Part shown: one piece after another, positions 7,159 to 14,726 of the stretch
Numbering within the stretch: the first letter of the stretch is position 1
How the letters are laid out: each line of letters starts with the position of its first letter
NCBI GenBank assembly: GCA_937951935.1
Contig: CALGAM010000056.1
Location: 1-18,781, forward strand
Reading direction: 5' to 3'
DNA length: 18,781 nucleotides
Source: an uncultured Micromonospora sp.
GTDB taxonomy: Bacteria; Actinomycetota; Actinomycetes; Mycobacteriales; Micromonosporaceae
Program-made: the position numbers and the translations under genes
The notes under the pieces: model-generated
What the model saw: only the letters and a program-made list of their open reading frames with translations
Databases searched by the model: none
Told to the model about the DNA's origin: nothing

Positions 7159-9144
7159 ATGACGCTTCTGGCCGACGATCGGCCCGCCGGCTCCGGCGCG
7201 GGCACCGCCGCCGTCCACCCACTGGCCCGGTTGACCGCCGACGAGATCCGGGCCGCCCGGGCCCTGCTCGACCGGCACGACCTGCTCGGACCCACCATCC
7301 GGTTCGCCCTGCTGGCACTCGAGGAACCGCCGAAGGAGGTGGTGCTGGCGTACGTCCCGGGCGCCCCGGTGGACCGGCAGGTCCGGGCGGTGCTGCTCGA
7401 CGTCGCCACCGGCGACGCCCGGACCGTGGTCGCCTCGCTGACCCACGGCGAGATCCGTTCGGTGGTACGCCACGACCCCGGCCGCGACGGACAGCCGCCC
7501 ATCCTGCTGGAGGAGTTCGTGGCGGTCGACGAGATCGTCAAGGCCGATCCGGGCTGGCGGGCGGCGATGGAACGCCGCGGCATCACCGACCTGGACCTGG
7601 TCCGGCCCTGTCCGCTCTCCGCCGGCGACTTCGACCTGCCCGGCGAACGGGGGCGGCGGCTGTTGCGGGTGCTCTCGTTCCTGGCCCACCGTCCCGAGGA
7701 CCACTGCTGGGCGCACCCGATCGACGGCGTCGTCGCGTACGTCGACCTCATCGAGCGCCGGGTCATCCAGCTCATCGACCACGAGCTTCTCCCGGTGCCG
7801 CGGGAGGAGGGCAACTTCGACGACCCGGCGTACGTCGGGCCGACCCGGACCACCCTGAAGCCGATCGAGATCACCCAACCGGAGGGGCCGAGCTTCACCG
7901 TCGACGGCGACGTGGTGCGCTGGGAGAACTGGAGTTTCCGCATCGGCTTCGACCCGCGGGAAGGGCTGGTGTTGTACCAGCTCAGCGTGCGCGACGGCGA
8001 CCGGGAACGGCCGGTGGTCTACCGGGCGTCGGTCGCGGAGATGGTGGTGCCGTACGCCGACCCGAGCCCGGTCCGCTACTGGCAGAACTACTTCGACGCC
8101 GGGGAGTACCTGCTCGGCAACCAGGTGAACTCGCTGGTGCTCGGCTGCGACTGCCTCGGCGAGATCTACTACTTCGACGCGGTGCTCGCCGACGGCGACG
8201 GACAGCCGCGTGAGGTGCGCAACGCGATCTGCATGCACGAGGAGGACTTCGGGGTGCTGTGGAAGCACACCGACCTGTTCACCGGCTCCGCCGAGACCCG
8301 CCGGCAGCGCCGGCTGGTGATCTCCTTCTTCACCACGGTCGGCAACTACGACTACGGCTTCTACTGGTACCTGTACCTCGACGGCACGATCGAGCTGGAG
8401 GCGAAGGCGACCGGGATCCCCTTCACCTCGGCCTACCGGCCGGACAGCCCGTACGCCTCCGAGGTCGCCCCGGGACTCGGCGCGCCGTACCACCAGCACC
8501 TGTTCTGCGCCCGGCTGGACATGACGGTCGACGGGGTCCGTAACGCCGTCGACGAACTCGACATCCGGCCGCTGCCGGTCGGCCCGGAGAACCCGTACGG
8601 CAACGCCTTCACCCGGGTGGCGACCCGGCTCACCCGGGAGTCCGAGGGGGTGCGGGACACCGACGCACGGGTCGGTCGGGTGTGGCGCATCTCCAACCCG
8701 GAGCGGCGCAACCGGCTCGGCCGGCCGGTCGGCTACCTGCTGCAGCCGGAGGGCTCGGTGCCCCTGCTGGCCGATCCCAGCTCCTCCGTGGCCCGCCGTG
8801 CGGGCTTCGCGACCCACGCGCTCTGGGTCACCCGGTACGACCCGGCCGAGCGCTACCCGGCCGGCGACCTGGTCAACCAGCACCCGGGCGGCGCCGGGCT
8901 GCCGGCGTACGTGGCGGCCGACCGGTCGATCGACGGGGAGGACGTCGTCCTGTGGCACACCTTCGGCCTCACGCACTTCCCCCGGCCCGAGGAGTGGCCG
9001 GTGATGCCGGTGGACCGGTGCGGCTTCACGCTGCGCCCGGACGGCTTCTTCGACCGCAACCCGACGCTTGACGTCCCGGCGAGCACGGCGGCGCACTGCG
9101 CGACCCGCGACGCGCGGGACGACCATCCGGGCGGCTGCCACTGA
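7159..9144 (+). CDS. Copper-containing (TPQ) primary-amine oxidase
   Basis: A 661-residue quinoprotein that oxidises a primary amine to aldehyde, ammonia and hydrogen peroxide. From memory it closely resembles the Arthrobacter globiformis phenylethylamine oxidase (AGAO) type. Tyr397 in TVGNYDYGFYW is the precursor of the topaquinone cofactor. Asp313 in QNYFDAGEY is the catalytic base. His445 and His447 (HQH) with His606 (GLTHFPR) are the copper ligands. All key residues are present, so the enzyme should be active. The N2/N3 domains occupy the first 200 or so residues, and the short Cys/His-containing tail is usual in this group. There is no signal peptide, so it is likely cytoplasmic. The ATG has GAGGAAC upstream. 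Substrate is likely phenethylamine, tyramine or histamine; motifs do not decide which. Two dyads lie just upstream, and an APC permease is two genes downstream. Confidence 0.96.
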   Translation: MTLLADDRPAGSGAGTAAVHPLARLTADEIRAARALLDRHDLLGPTIRFALLALEEPPKEVVLAYVPGAPVDRQVRAVLLDVATGDARTVVASLTHGEIRSVVRHDPGRDGQPPILLEEFVAVDEIVKADPGWRAAMERRGITDLDLVRPCPLSAGDFDLPGERGRRLLRVLSFLAHRPEDHCWAHPIDGVVAYVDLIERRVIQLIDHELLPVPREEGNFDDPAYVGPTRTTLKPIEITQPEGPSFTVDGDVVRWENWSFRIGFDPREGLVLYQLSVRDGDRERPVVYRASVAEMVVPYADPSPVRYWQNYFDAGEYLLGNQVNSLVLGCDCLGEIYYFDAVLADGDGQPREVRNAICMHEEDFGVLWKHTDLFTGSAETRRQRRLVISFFTTVGNYDYGFYWYLYLDGTIELEAKATGIPFTSAYRPDSPYASEVAPGLGAPYHQHLFCARLDMTVDGVRNAVDELDIRPLPVGPENPYGNAFTRVATRLTRESEGVRDTDARVGRVWRISNPERRNRLGRPVGYLLQPEGSVPLLADPSSSVARRAGFATHALWVTRYDPAERYPAGDLVNQHPGGAGLPAYVAADRSIDGEDVVLWHTFGLTHFPRPEEWPVMPVDRCGFTLRPDGFFDRNPTLDVPASTAAHCATRDARDDHPGGCH

Positions 9145-9174
9145 CGGCTGACCCGGCGGCCACCGACGCCCGCC

Positions 9175-9212
9175 AGGGTCCTGCCACCGCCGGACGGCGG
9201 TGGCAGGACCCT
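9175..9212. terminator. Strong bidirectional terminator between convergent genes
   Basis: A 17-bp perfect stem: AGGGTCCTGCCACCGCC (9175-9191), loop GGAC, then the exact complement to 9212. It starts 30 bp after the amine oxidase stop. The stem reaches into the TAG stop codon (9211-9213) of the convergent GPP34 gene, so it can end both transcripts. No U-tract follows on either strand. Confidence 0.88.
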
Positions 9213-9870
9213 ACCGGCGCACCGTCACGGTGCTGGCCGCGACGGCCGCGTCGACCGCGTTGAGCAGGTCGCGCAGTTCCGGGGGGAGCAGCCGGCGGGC
9301 GGCGGCGATCCGGTTGGCCACCGCCGAGCGGTTGGCCGGGGTCAGCGCCCGCAGCAGACCGGCGGACTGGACCAGTCCGGCAAGCGTCGCGGTCCGCGGG
9401 TCCAGCGGCTGGTCGGAGCGTTCCAGGATGGCGTTGAGGCGTACCCGGGGCCGGGCGACGCGGTTGGGGTCGAGCCCGGGCCAGCGCACCGTGGTGCGGA
9501 GGTTGAGCCCACGGCTCGTCGTCCGGCTGACCACGCCCGCGCTGACCAGCCGGTCACCGACGTGGTCCCGTACCCGGGGTGCGAGGAACTCCAACCAGGA
9601 CCGCAGCGGATGCCCGTCACCACGGCGCACCATCTCCCCGAGCGCCCGGTCGGTGACCGGCTCCTGCCAGGCTCGGTCGTCGGCGACGTACAGCTGGGAG
9701 CGGGCGATCGTGATCCGCCCGTCGAAGAAGAGTTCGCCGATGATCGCGCCCGCGAGTGCCGAATCCACCAGGACGGCGGCGGCGAGGGGCTTGCCGCTGT
9801 AGTCGTCGTGCGCGATGAGAAAGAGCTCGTCGGCCAACCGCTCCGTTGGTTGGCCGGGATATCTGGTCAT
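9211..9870 (-). CDS. GPP34 (GOLPH3/Vps74-like) family protein
   Basis: A 219-residue protein of the GPP34 family, widespread in actinobacteria. The N-terminal segment LADELFLIAHDDYSGKPL, followed by GAIIGELFFDGRITI, is characteristic. The rest is helical, ending in a Leu/Arg-rich ANRSAVANRIAAARRLLPPELRDLL region. The eukaryotic relatives bind phosphatidylinositol-4-phosphate and retain Golgi glycosyltransferases; the bacterial role is not established. There is no signal peptide or membrane segment, so peripheral membrane association is possible. The ATG at 9868-9870 has AAGGA 6 nt upstream. It sits alone on the minus strand between the plus-strand oxidase and permease genes, with its stop codon inside a terminator stem. 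Nothing in the sequence links it functionally to amine metabolism. Confidence 0.88.
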   Translation of the reverse strand: MTRYPGQPTERLADELFLIAHDDYSGKPLAAAVLVDSALAGAIIGELFFDGRITIARSQLYVADDRAWQEPVTDRALGEMVRRGDGHPLRSWLEFLAPRVRDHVGDRLVSAGVVSRTTSRGLNLRTTVRWPGLDPNRVARPRVRLNAILERSDQPLDPRTATLAGLVQSAGLLRALTPANRSAVANRIAAARRLLPPELRDLLNAVDAAVAASTVTVRR

Positions 9871-10006
9871 CCATCATCCTTGGCCGGCCGGCTGACGTGC
9901 CGGGTCGGTCGGCGTGCATTGTCGATGGTGGAAGGTACCGCCACCGGCACATTCCGTTCAACCCGTTCGATCCCAGTGTCACTCAAGATCATTCTGGCTC
10001 GATCTC

Positions 10007-10035
10007 TTGTCGCAACGCGTGATCGCCCCTACTCT
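10007..10035 (+). promoter_or_regulatory. Candidate sigma-70-type promoter of the APC permease
   Basis: TTGTCG (10007-10012), a 17-bp spacer, then TACTCT (10030-10035), which fits the actinobacterial TANNNT -10 form. Transcription would start near 10042, leaving a leader of about 50 nt before the permease ATG. It lies in a locally AT-richer stretch of the gap between the divergent GPP34 and permease genes. Confidence 0.5.
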
Positions 10036-10092
10036 CTCCGATGTTTGTTTGCGAGGCCCTTTCTCGTCCCCTCATACCGAGAGAGATCGACC

Positions 10093-11577
10093 ATGTCATC
10101 CAGCTCCCTCCTGGAGTCCGGCCTGCGTCAGGGCCGTCTGGGCACCGTGCACCTGGTCTTCTTCACGGTCGCCGCGTCCGCGCCCCTGACCGTGCTCGGC
10201 GGCGGAGTCACCACCATGTACGCGGTCAGCGGCAACGTCGGTGGAGCGCTGTCCTACCTGCTGCTCGCGGCGGTGCTGGCCGTCTTCGCCGTCGGCTACG
10301 CGGCGATGAGCCGGTTCGTCTCCAACGCCGGAGCCTTCTACAGCTACGTCGCCAACGGACTCGGCCGGGCCGGTGGGGTGGCCAGCTCGTTCGTCGCGCT
10401 GGCCTCGTACAACGCCATCCAGATCGGCCTGTACGGCCTCTTCGGCGCGATCGTCGGGGACTTCGTCTCCGAGAAGATCGGCCTGACCCAGCCGTGGTGG
10501 GTCTGGGCGCTGCTGGGGATGGCCCTGGTCGGCGTCCTCGGGGTGCTCCAGGTCGACCTCAACGCCACGGTGCTGGCGGTCCTGCTCGTGCTGGAGTGCG
10601 TCGCCGTGGCCATCTTCGACCTGGTCTCGTTCGGCAACCCGGCGGACGGCACGGTGAGCTTCGCCGGCCTCGATCCCGGCAACCTCTTCGCCGCCGGTCT
10701 GGGCGCGGTGCTGGCGCTGGCCGTGGCCTCGTTCACCGGCTTCGAGTCCGGGGCGATCTACAGCGAGGAGGTCCGCGACCCCCGTCGCACCGTGGCCCGG
10801 GCCACCTACGCCGCGGTCGCCTTCACCGGCGGCTTCTACGCCCTCTCCGCGTGGGCGCTGACCGTGGTCACCGGGCCGGACAAGGTCCAGGCCGTCTCCG
10901 CCGAGGCCGGTCCCGGCATCGTCTTCAGCACCCTCGCCGAGCACGTCGGCGGCATCGTCGCCGACCTGGCGTACGCCCTCTTCGTCACCTCGGTCCTCGC
11001 CGCCCTGCTCTCCTTCCACAACGGGGTCGCCCGCTACCTGTTCGCCCTGGGGCGGGAACGGGTGCTGCCGGCGTACCTGAGCCGGACCGGTGTCCGCACC
11101 GGCGCCCCCGTGGCCGGCTCGCTGACCCAGTCCGCCCTGGCCTTCGGGGTGGTGATCGCCTTCGTCCTGGCCGGCCGCGACCCGGTGCTCGACCTCTTCA
11201 CCTGGCTCAGCGGCGTCGCCGCGGTGGGGGTCGTGCTGCTGATGACCCTGACCTCGGCCGCGGTGGTCGGCTTCTTCCGCAGGCGGCCGGAGCCGGGGAT
11301 CAGCCTCTGGCAGCGGGCGATCGCCCCGGGGCTCGCCACCGTGCTGCTCCTCGGCGTGCTGGCCGTCCTCCTGGCCAACTTCGACGCGTTGCTGGCCCCG
11401 GAGAACCCGCGCTACCTGGCCTGGCTGCTGCCGGGGATCACGGTGCTCGCCGGGCTGCTCGGGCTCGGCTGGGGGCTGGCGCTGCGCACCATCCGACCGG
11501 CGGTGTACGCCTCCGTCGGCCGTGGCCCGGCCGAGACGGTCCCCACCGACGACCCGGCGCTGGCGCTGGCCCGCTGA
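10093..11577 (+). CDS. APC-superfamily amino acid/amine permease
   Basis: A 494-residue polytopic inner-membrane transporter with about 12 hydrophobic segments. TM1 carries FFTVAASAPLTVLGGGV (23-39), the broken-helix substrate site typical of the family. The family motif FTGFESGAIYSEEVRDPRR starts at residue 214. The hydrophilic loop ARYLFALGRERVLPAYLSR is also typical. The short polar N- and C-termini are cytoplasmic by the usual topology. I chose the ATG at 10093 because it starts the recognisable domain; the ribosome site (GAGAGAG) is only moderate, and the longer frame overlaps the GPP34 gene antisense. Substrate cannot be told from sequence. Proximity to an amine oxidase suggests an aromatic amine or its amino acid, a common pairing in actinobacteria. 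Its stop is only 6 bp from that of the convergent hydrolase. Confidence 0.92.
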   Translation: MSSSSLLESGLRQGRLGTVHLVFFTVAASAPLTVLGGGVTTMYAVSGNVGGALSYLLLAAVLAVFAVGYAAMSRFVSNAGAFYSYVANGLGRAGGVASSFVALASYNAIQIGLYGLFGAIVGDFVSEKIGLTQPWWVWALLGMALVGVLGVLQVDLNATVLAVLLVLECVAVAIFDLVSFGNPADGTVSFAGLDPGNLFAAGLGAVLALAVASFTGFESGAIYSEEVRDPRRTVARATYAAVAFTGGFYALSAWALTVVTGPDKVQAVSAEAGPGIVFSTLAEHVGGIVADLAYALFVTSVLAALLSFHNGVARYLFALGRERVLPAYLSRTGVRTGAPVAGSLTQSALAFGVVIAFVLAGRDPVLDLFTWLSGVAAVGVVLLMTLTSAAVVGFFRRRPEPGISLWQRAIAPGLATVLLLGVLAVLLANFDALLAPENPRYLAWLLPGITVLAGLLGLGWGLALRTIRPAVYASVGRGPAETVPTDDPALALAR

Positions 11578-11583
11578 CCGTCC

Positions 11584-12747
11584 TCAGCCGAGCGTCCGCC
11601 ACCAACCGTCCACCGGGGGCGGGTGGTCGACGACCACCCGCTCACCGGGGCGGGGGACCGCCAGCCGGACGTGGCGGGCTCTCGCCTCCCGCCAGAGTCG
11701 GTCCACCGGTTCGGCCCACGGGTGCGGCGCGAGGTCGAAGGTCGCCCAGTGCACCGGAACGAGCAGGTCGCCCCGTAGGTCCTGGTGCGCGGTCACGGCC
11801 TCCTCCGGCAGCATGTGGACGTTCGGCCAGGCGGCCGAGTAGGCGCCCACCTGCATGAGCGTCACGTCGAACGGCCCGTGACGGGCGCCGATGTGGGCGT
11901 ACCCGTCGAAGTAGCCGGAGTCGCCGGAGCAGAAGACCCGGCGGCTCCGGCCGGAGATCACCCAGGAGGTCCAGAGGGTGCGGTTGCGGCGGAACGCGCG
12001 TCCGGAGAAGTGTCGGGCCGGGGTGGCGACGAACTCCAGACCGGCGACGCGGGTCCGCTCCGTCCAGTCCAGCTCGACGATCCGCTCGGGTGGCACCCCC
12101 CAGCGCTCCAGGTGGGCACCGACCCCGAGCGGCACCAGGAAGGGCGCGGACTGGTCCCGGCGCAGCGCCCGGACGGTCGCCATGTCCAGGTGGTCGTAGT
12201 GGTCGTGTGAGATCAGGACGGCGTCGAGTCGGGGAAGCCGGTGCAGCGGCGCCGGCACCGGGTGGAGCCGCCGGGGCCCGACCCGGGCCGACGGCGAACA
12301 CCGCTCACTCCAGACCGGGTCGACGAGGATCCGGCGACCCTCGATCTCGACCAGGGTGGAGGCGTGCCCGTACCAGACGACGTTCAGCTCGTCCGGGGTG
12401 GCCGGCGGCGGCGCGACATGCTCCGGGTCGACCACCGGAACGGCCGCGGACGGCCGGCGTGTCCCGTTGCCGAGGAGGAGTTCCCGCAGCGTGTCGCGGC
12501 TGGGACCGGGCAGCAGGGTCCGGGTGGTGACCGGGTTGCGGAACGTCCGGCCGTCGAAGTGGGGGGAGCGCCGGATCCGGTCGGCCCGGCCGCCCCGGGG
12601 GTGCCGGCCGAGCGCGGCCGGCACGTCCCGGACCACCCACGCCGTCGCGGCGAGCGTGGCGAGCGCCAGGGCCGCGTACGCCGTCGACCGGCGACCGGCC
12701 CGCGCGGCGGCGAGCCCCGCGTCGCCGCGCCCCGGCACAGCCCGCAT
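11584..12747 (-). CDS. Membrane-anchored MBL-fold hydrolase (NAPE-PLD/UlaG-like)
   Basis: A 387-residue metallo-beta-lactamase-fold protein. One hydrophobic helix near 21-39 probably anchors it in the membrane. The metal site is complete: HDHYDH gives His181, His183, Asp185 and His186, followed by His246 (TPARHFSGR), Asp276 (CSGDSGYF) and His333 (VPVHWATF). The WYGHASTLVEIEGRRILVDPVW and RHFSGR segments resemble the NAPE-hydrolysing phospholipase D group, which cleaves phosphodiesters such as N-acyl-phosphatidylethanolamine; the bacterial substrate is unknown. I prefer the ATG at 12745-12747, with GGGGGGTG upstream, over the in-frame GTG 9 bp earlier, which has no spacing for a ribosome site. 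It follows the serine hydrolase gene by 70 bp and may share its transcript. Confidence 0.88.
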   Translation of the reverse strand: MRAVPGRGDAGLAAARAGRRSTAYAALALATLAATAWVVRDVPAALGRHPRGGRADRIRRSPHFDGRTFRNPVTTRTLLPGPSRDTLRELLLGNGTRRPSAAVPVVDPEHVAPPPATPDELNVVWYGHASTLVEIEGRRILVDPVWSERCSPSARVGPRRLHPVPAPLHRLPRLDAVLISHDHYDHLDMATVRALRRDQSAPFLVPLGVGAHLERWGVPPERIVELDWTERTRVAGLEFVATPARHFSGRAFRRNRTLWTSWVISGRSRRVFCSGDSGYFDGYAHIGARHGPFDVTLMQVGAYSAAWPNVHMLPEEAVTAHQDLRGDLLVPVHWATFDLAPHPWAEPVDRLWREARARHVRLAVPRPGERVVVDHPPPVDGWWRTLG

Positions 12748-12817
12748 CGCCGTCACCCCCCGTCTCGCAGGTAGGGTACGCCGGGCCGGGTTCCGGACGG
12801 AGCGGACTCGGCCGAGG

Positions 12818-13840
12818 TCAGCCGCCGCTGGTCGGCCGGTGGCGGTGGCGGCGGCGCGGGGGCCCGCCGGGTTCGGTCGGGAGGCTCACCGCAGCCAGGA
12901 ACCGGGGACCCATCGCGGCCCGGGCCTGCACCGCCGGATGGGTGGCGCCGAAGTTGTCCGGGTCGGCCTGGCCGTCGGCGAAGAGGGCGTACGTCAGCAC
13001 CGGGGCGCCGGCCGGATCGAAGACGACTCCCGCCTCGTGCCGGGCGTCGCCGAACCAGCCCGCCTTGGTGGCGACCCGGGCTCGCTCGTCCGACGACAGC
13101 GTGCGGCGGATCCCGTCGTTGAAGGCGATCGGGGCGCGGAGCAGGTTGAGCAGGAACGCGGTGGAGGCGGGCGAGAGCAGGGTGCCGCCGACCAGCGCCC
13201 GGAGCAGGTCGTGGGTCTCCCGGGGGGTGCTGCGACCGAGGTAGAAGCGGTTCGGGTCGGCCACCGGCTCGACCTGGGTGTTCGGGAAACCCTTGTCGAC
13301 CAGGATCCGGTTGAGCTCGGCGGCGGGACAGACGAGCCCGCACAGCCGTACGGCGGTGTCGTCGGAGACGGTCAGCAGCGCGGCGAGCGCGTGCCCGAGC
13401 GTCACCGCGCTCGGATAGGCGCCGGCCAGGCCGAAGATGCCGTCGCCTCCGGGCACCACCGTCGCCGCGGTGACCTCCATCCGCTGGTCGAGGGCGAGCA
13501 GCCCCCGGTCGACCTTGTCCAGGACCGCGGCGGCGACCGCGATCTTGTTGACGCTGTACGCCTCGACCACCGTGTCCGGGTTCTCCTGGGCCGCCACCCG
13601 CAGCACGCCCGTGGGGCAGGCCACCGTGACGTACGAGTACCAGTTGCCGCCGGCCCGAACCCTCTCCCGCCGGTACGCCGCCGCCACCCGCCGGGCCCGG
13701 GTTCCGGCCGTTTCCGGTCGCCGGCCCTCCCCGGCCGCGTCGCCGGGCGCCCGCACCGCCGGGCCTGTCCTCCCGCGTGCCCCGGCGGTTGCCACCGTTC
13801 CGTCGCCCGGGACCGTCCCGCGGTTCGCCTCGCTCGCCAC
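12818..13840 (-). CDS. Class A beta-lactamase-like serine hydrolase
   Basis: A 340-residue protein of the serine beta-lactamase/penicillin-binding fold. The SxxK motif is Ser96-Val-Asn-Lys99 (EAYSVNKIAVAAAVLD). The second motif is SDD (159-161, LLTVSDDTAVRLC) rather than SDN. The third is Lys259-Ala-Gly rather than KTG/KSG (RVATKAGWFGD). These variants suggest a hydrolase or peptidase other than a true penicillinase. No omega-loop ExxLN signature is obvious. The GTG at 13838-13840 has GGAGAGG 6 nt upstream. The first 50 or so residues are Gly/Ala/Arg-rich with no hydrophobic signal peptide, which is odd for a wall-acting enzyme; the 105-bp longer frame does not supply one either. It lies 124 bp downstream of sdhB on the same strand, so read-through from sdh is possible. 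Confidence 0.82.
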   Translation of the reverse strand: MASEANRGTVPGDGTVATAGARGRTGPAVRAPGDAAGEGRRPETAGTRARRVAAAYRRERVRAGGNWYSYVTVACPTGVLRVAAQENPDTVVEAYSVNKIAVAAAVLDKVDRGLLALDQRMEVTAATVVPGGDGIFGLAGAYPSAVTLGHALAALLTVSDDTAVRLCGLVCPAAELNRILVDKGFPNTQVEPVADPNRFYLGRSTPRETHDLLRALVGGTLLSPASTAFLLNLLRAPIAFNDGIRRTLSSDERARVATKAGWFGDARHEAGVVFDPAGAPVLTYALFADGQADPDNFGATHPAVQARAAMGPRFLAAVSLPTEPGGPPRRRHRHRPTSGG

Positions 13841-13964
13841 CTCGCGCCTCTCCGTCCGACAGCGGATCCGCCGCCCTGGCGGCGGTGCGGCGGCGGACGG
13901 GGCCGGCCGGCTCCACCCGGCCCGTGGGCCACCACAGGTGACCATGGTGCAGGCCGGCCGTGGC

Positions 13965-14726
13965 TCAGGTGCCCGGGGTGCCGCTCCGTGCGCGCACGGC
14001 CCGCAGGTAGTCGCGGTTGAGCCGGCCGATGGTGGACAGCGGGATCTCCTTCGGACAGACCGCCGAACACTCGCCGATGTTGGTGCAGCCGCCGAAGCCG
14101 GCCTCGTCGTGTGCGTCGACCATCCCCACCACCCGGGTCAGCCGCTCCGGCTGGCCCTGCGGCAGCAGGCTCAGGTGGGTCACCTTCGCGGCCAGGAACA
14201 GCGTGGCGGAGCCGTTGGGGCAGGCCGCGACGCAGGCGCCGCAGCCGATGCAGGCGGCGGACTCGAAGGCGGCGTCCGCGTCGGCCTTGCGGACCAGCTG
14301 GGAGTGTGCCTCCGGTGCGCTGCCGGTCGGCGCGGTGATGTACCCGCCGGCGGCGATGATCCTGTCGAGGTTGCCGCGGTTCACCACGAGGTCCTTGATC
14401 ACCGGGAACGCCTTCGCCCGCCACGGCTCGATGTCGATGGTGTCGCCGTCGGAGAAGTGGCGCATGTGGAGCTGGCACACCGTGGTCGCCTTCTGCGGAC
14501 CGTGCGCCACGCCGTTGACCACCATGCCGCAGGCACCGCAGATGCCCTCCCGGCAGTCGTGGTCGAACGCGATCGGGTCCTCGCCGGCCAGGGTGAGCTG
14601 TTCGTTGAGGACGTCCAGCATCTCCAGGAACGACATGTCGGGAGAGATGTCGGAGACGGGGTAGGTCACCATCCGGCCGGGGTCGTCCGGTCCCTTCTGG
14701 CGCCAGATCCGCAGGGTCAGGTTCAC
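13965..14726 (-). CDS. sdhB: Succinate dehydrogenase iron-sulfur subunit
   Basis: A 253-residue electron-transfer subunit of complex II, passing electrons from FAD in SdhA to the SdhC quinone/heme site. The ferredoxin-type N-domain holds the 2Fe-2S ligands Cys58, Cys63, Cys66 (CREGICGAC) and Cys84. The C-domain holds CIGCGACVAACPN (159-171) and CTNIGECSAVCPKEIP (214-229), which supply the 4Fe-4S and 3Fe-4S clusters. All cysteines are present. The start is the GTG at 14724-14726, overlapping the sdhA TGA as GTGA, with GGAG 6 nt upstream, so translation is coupled to sdhA. The longer frame runs into sdhA and is rejected. The sequence fits the type of Sdh with one five-helix membrane subunit. 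Confidence 0.96.
   Translation of the reverse strand: MNLTLRIWRQKGPDDPGRMVTYPVSDISPDMSFLEMLDVLNEQLTLAGEDPIAFDHDCREGICGACGMVVNGVAHGPQKATTVCQLHMRHFSDGDTIDIEPWRAKAFPVIKDLVVNRGNLDRIIAAGGYITAPTGSAPEAHSQLVRKADADAAFESAACIGCGACVAACPNGSATLFLAAKVTHLSLLPQGQPERLTRVVGMVDAHDEAGFGGCTNIGECSAVCPKEIPLSTIGRLNRDYLRAVRARSGTPGT

Noticed and set aside
7135..9141. 668-codon open frame on the minus strand opposite the amine oxidase
   Set aside because: Shadow frame; the amine oxidase on the plus strand has all catalytic residues in place.
9562..10092. Upstream extension of the permease frame
   Set aside because: Runs antisense through the GPP34 gene and the promoter; the transporter domain starts at the ATG at 10093.
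13841..13964. Hairpins between sdhB and the serine hydrolase as an sdh terminator
   Set aside because: Several short GC stems such as GGCCC-GT-GGGCC can be drawn, but none is long or well placed enough to stand out from background.
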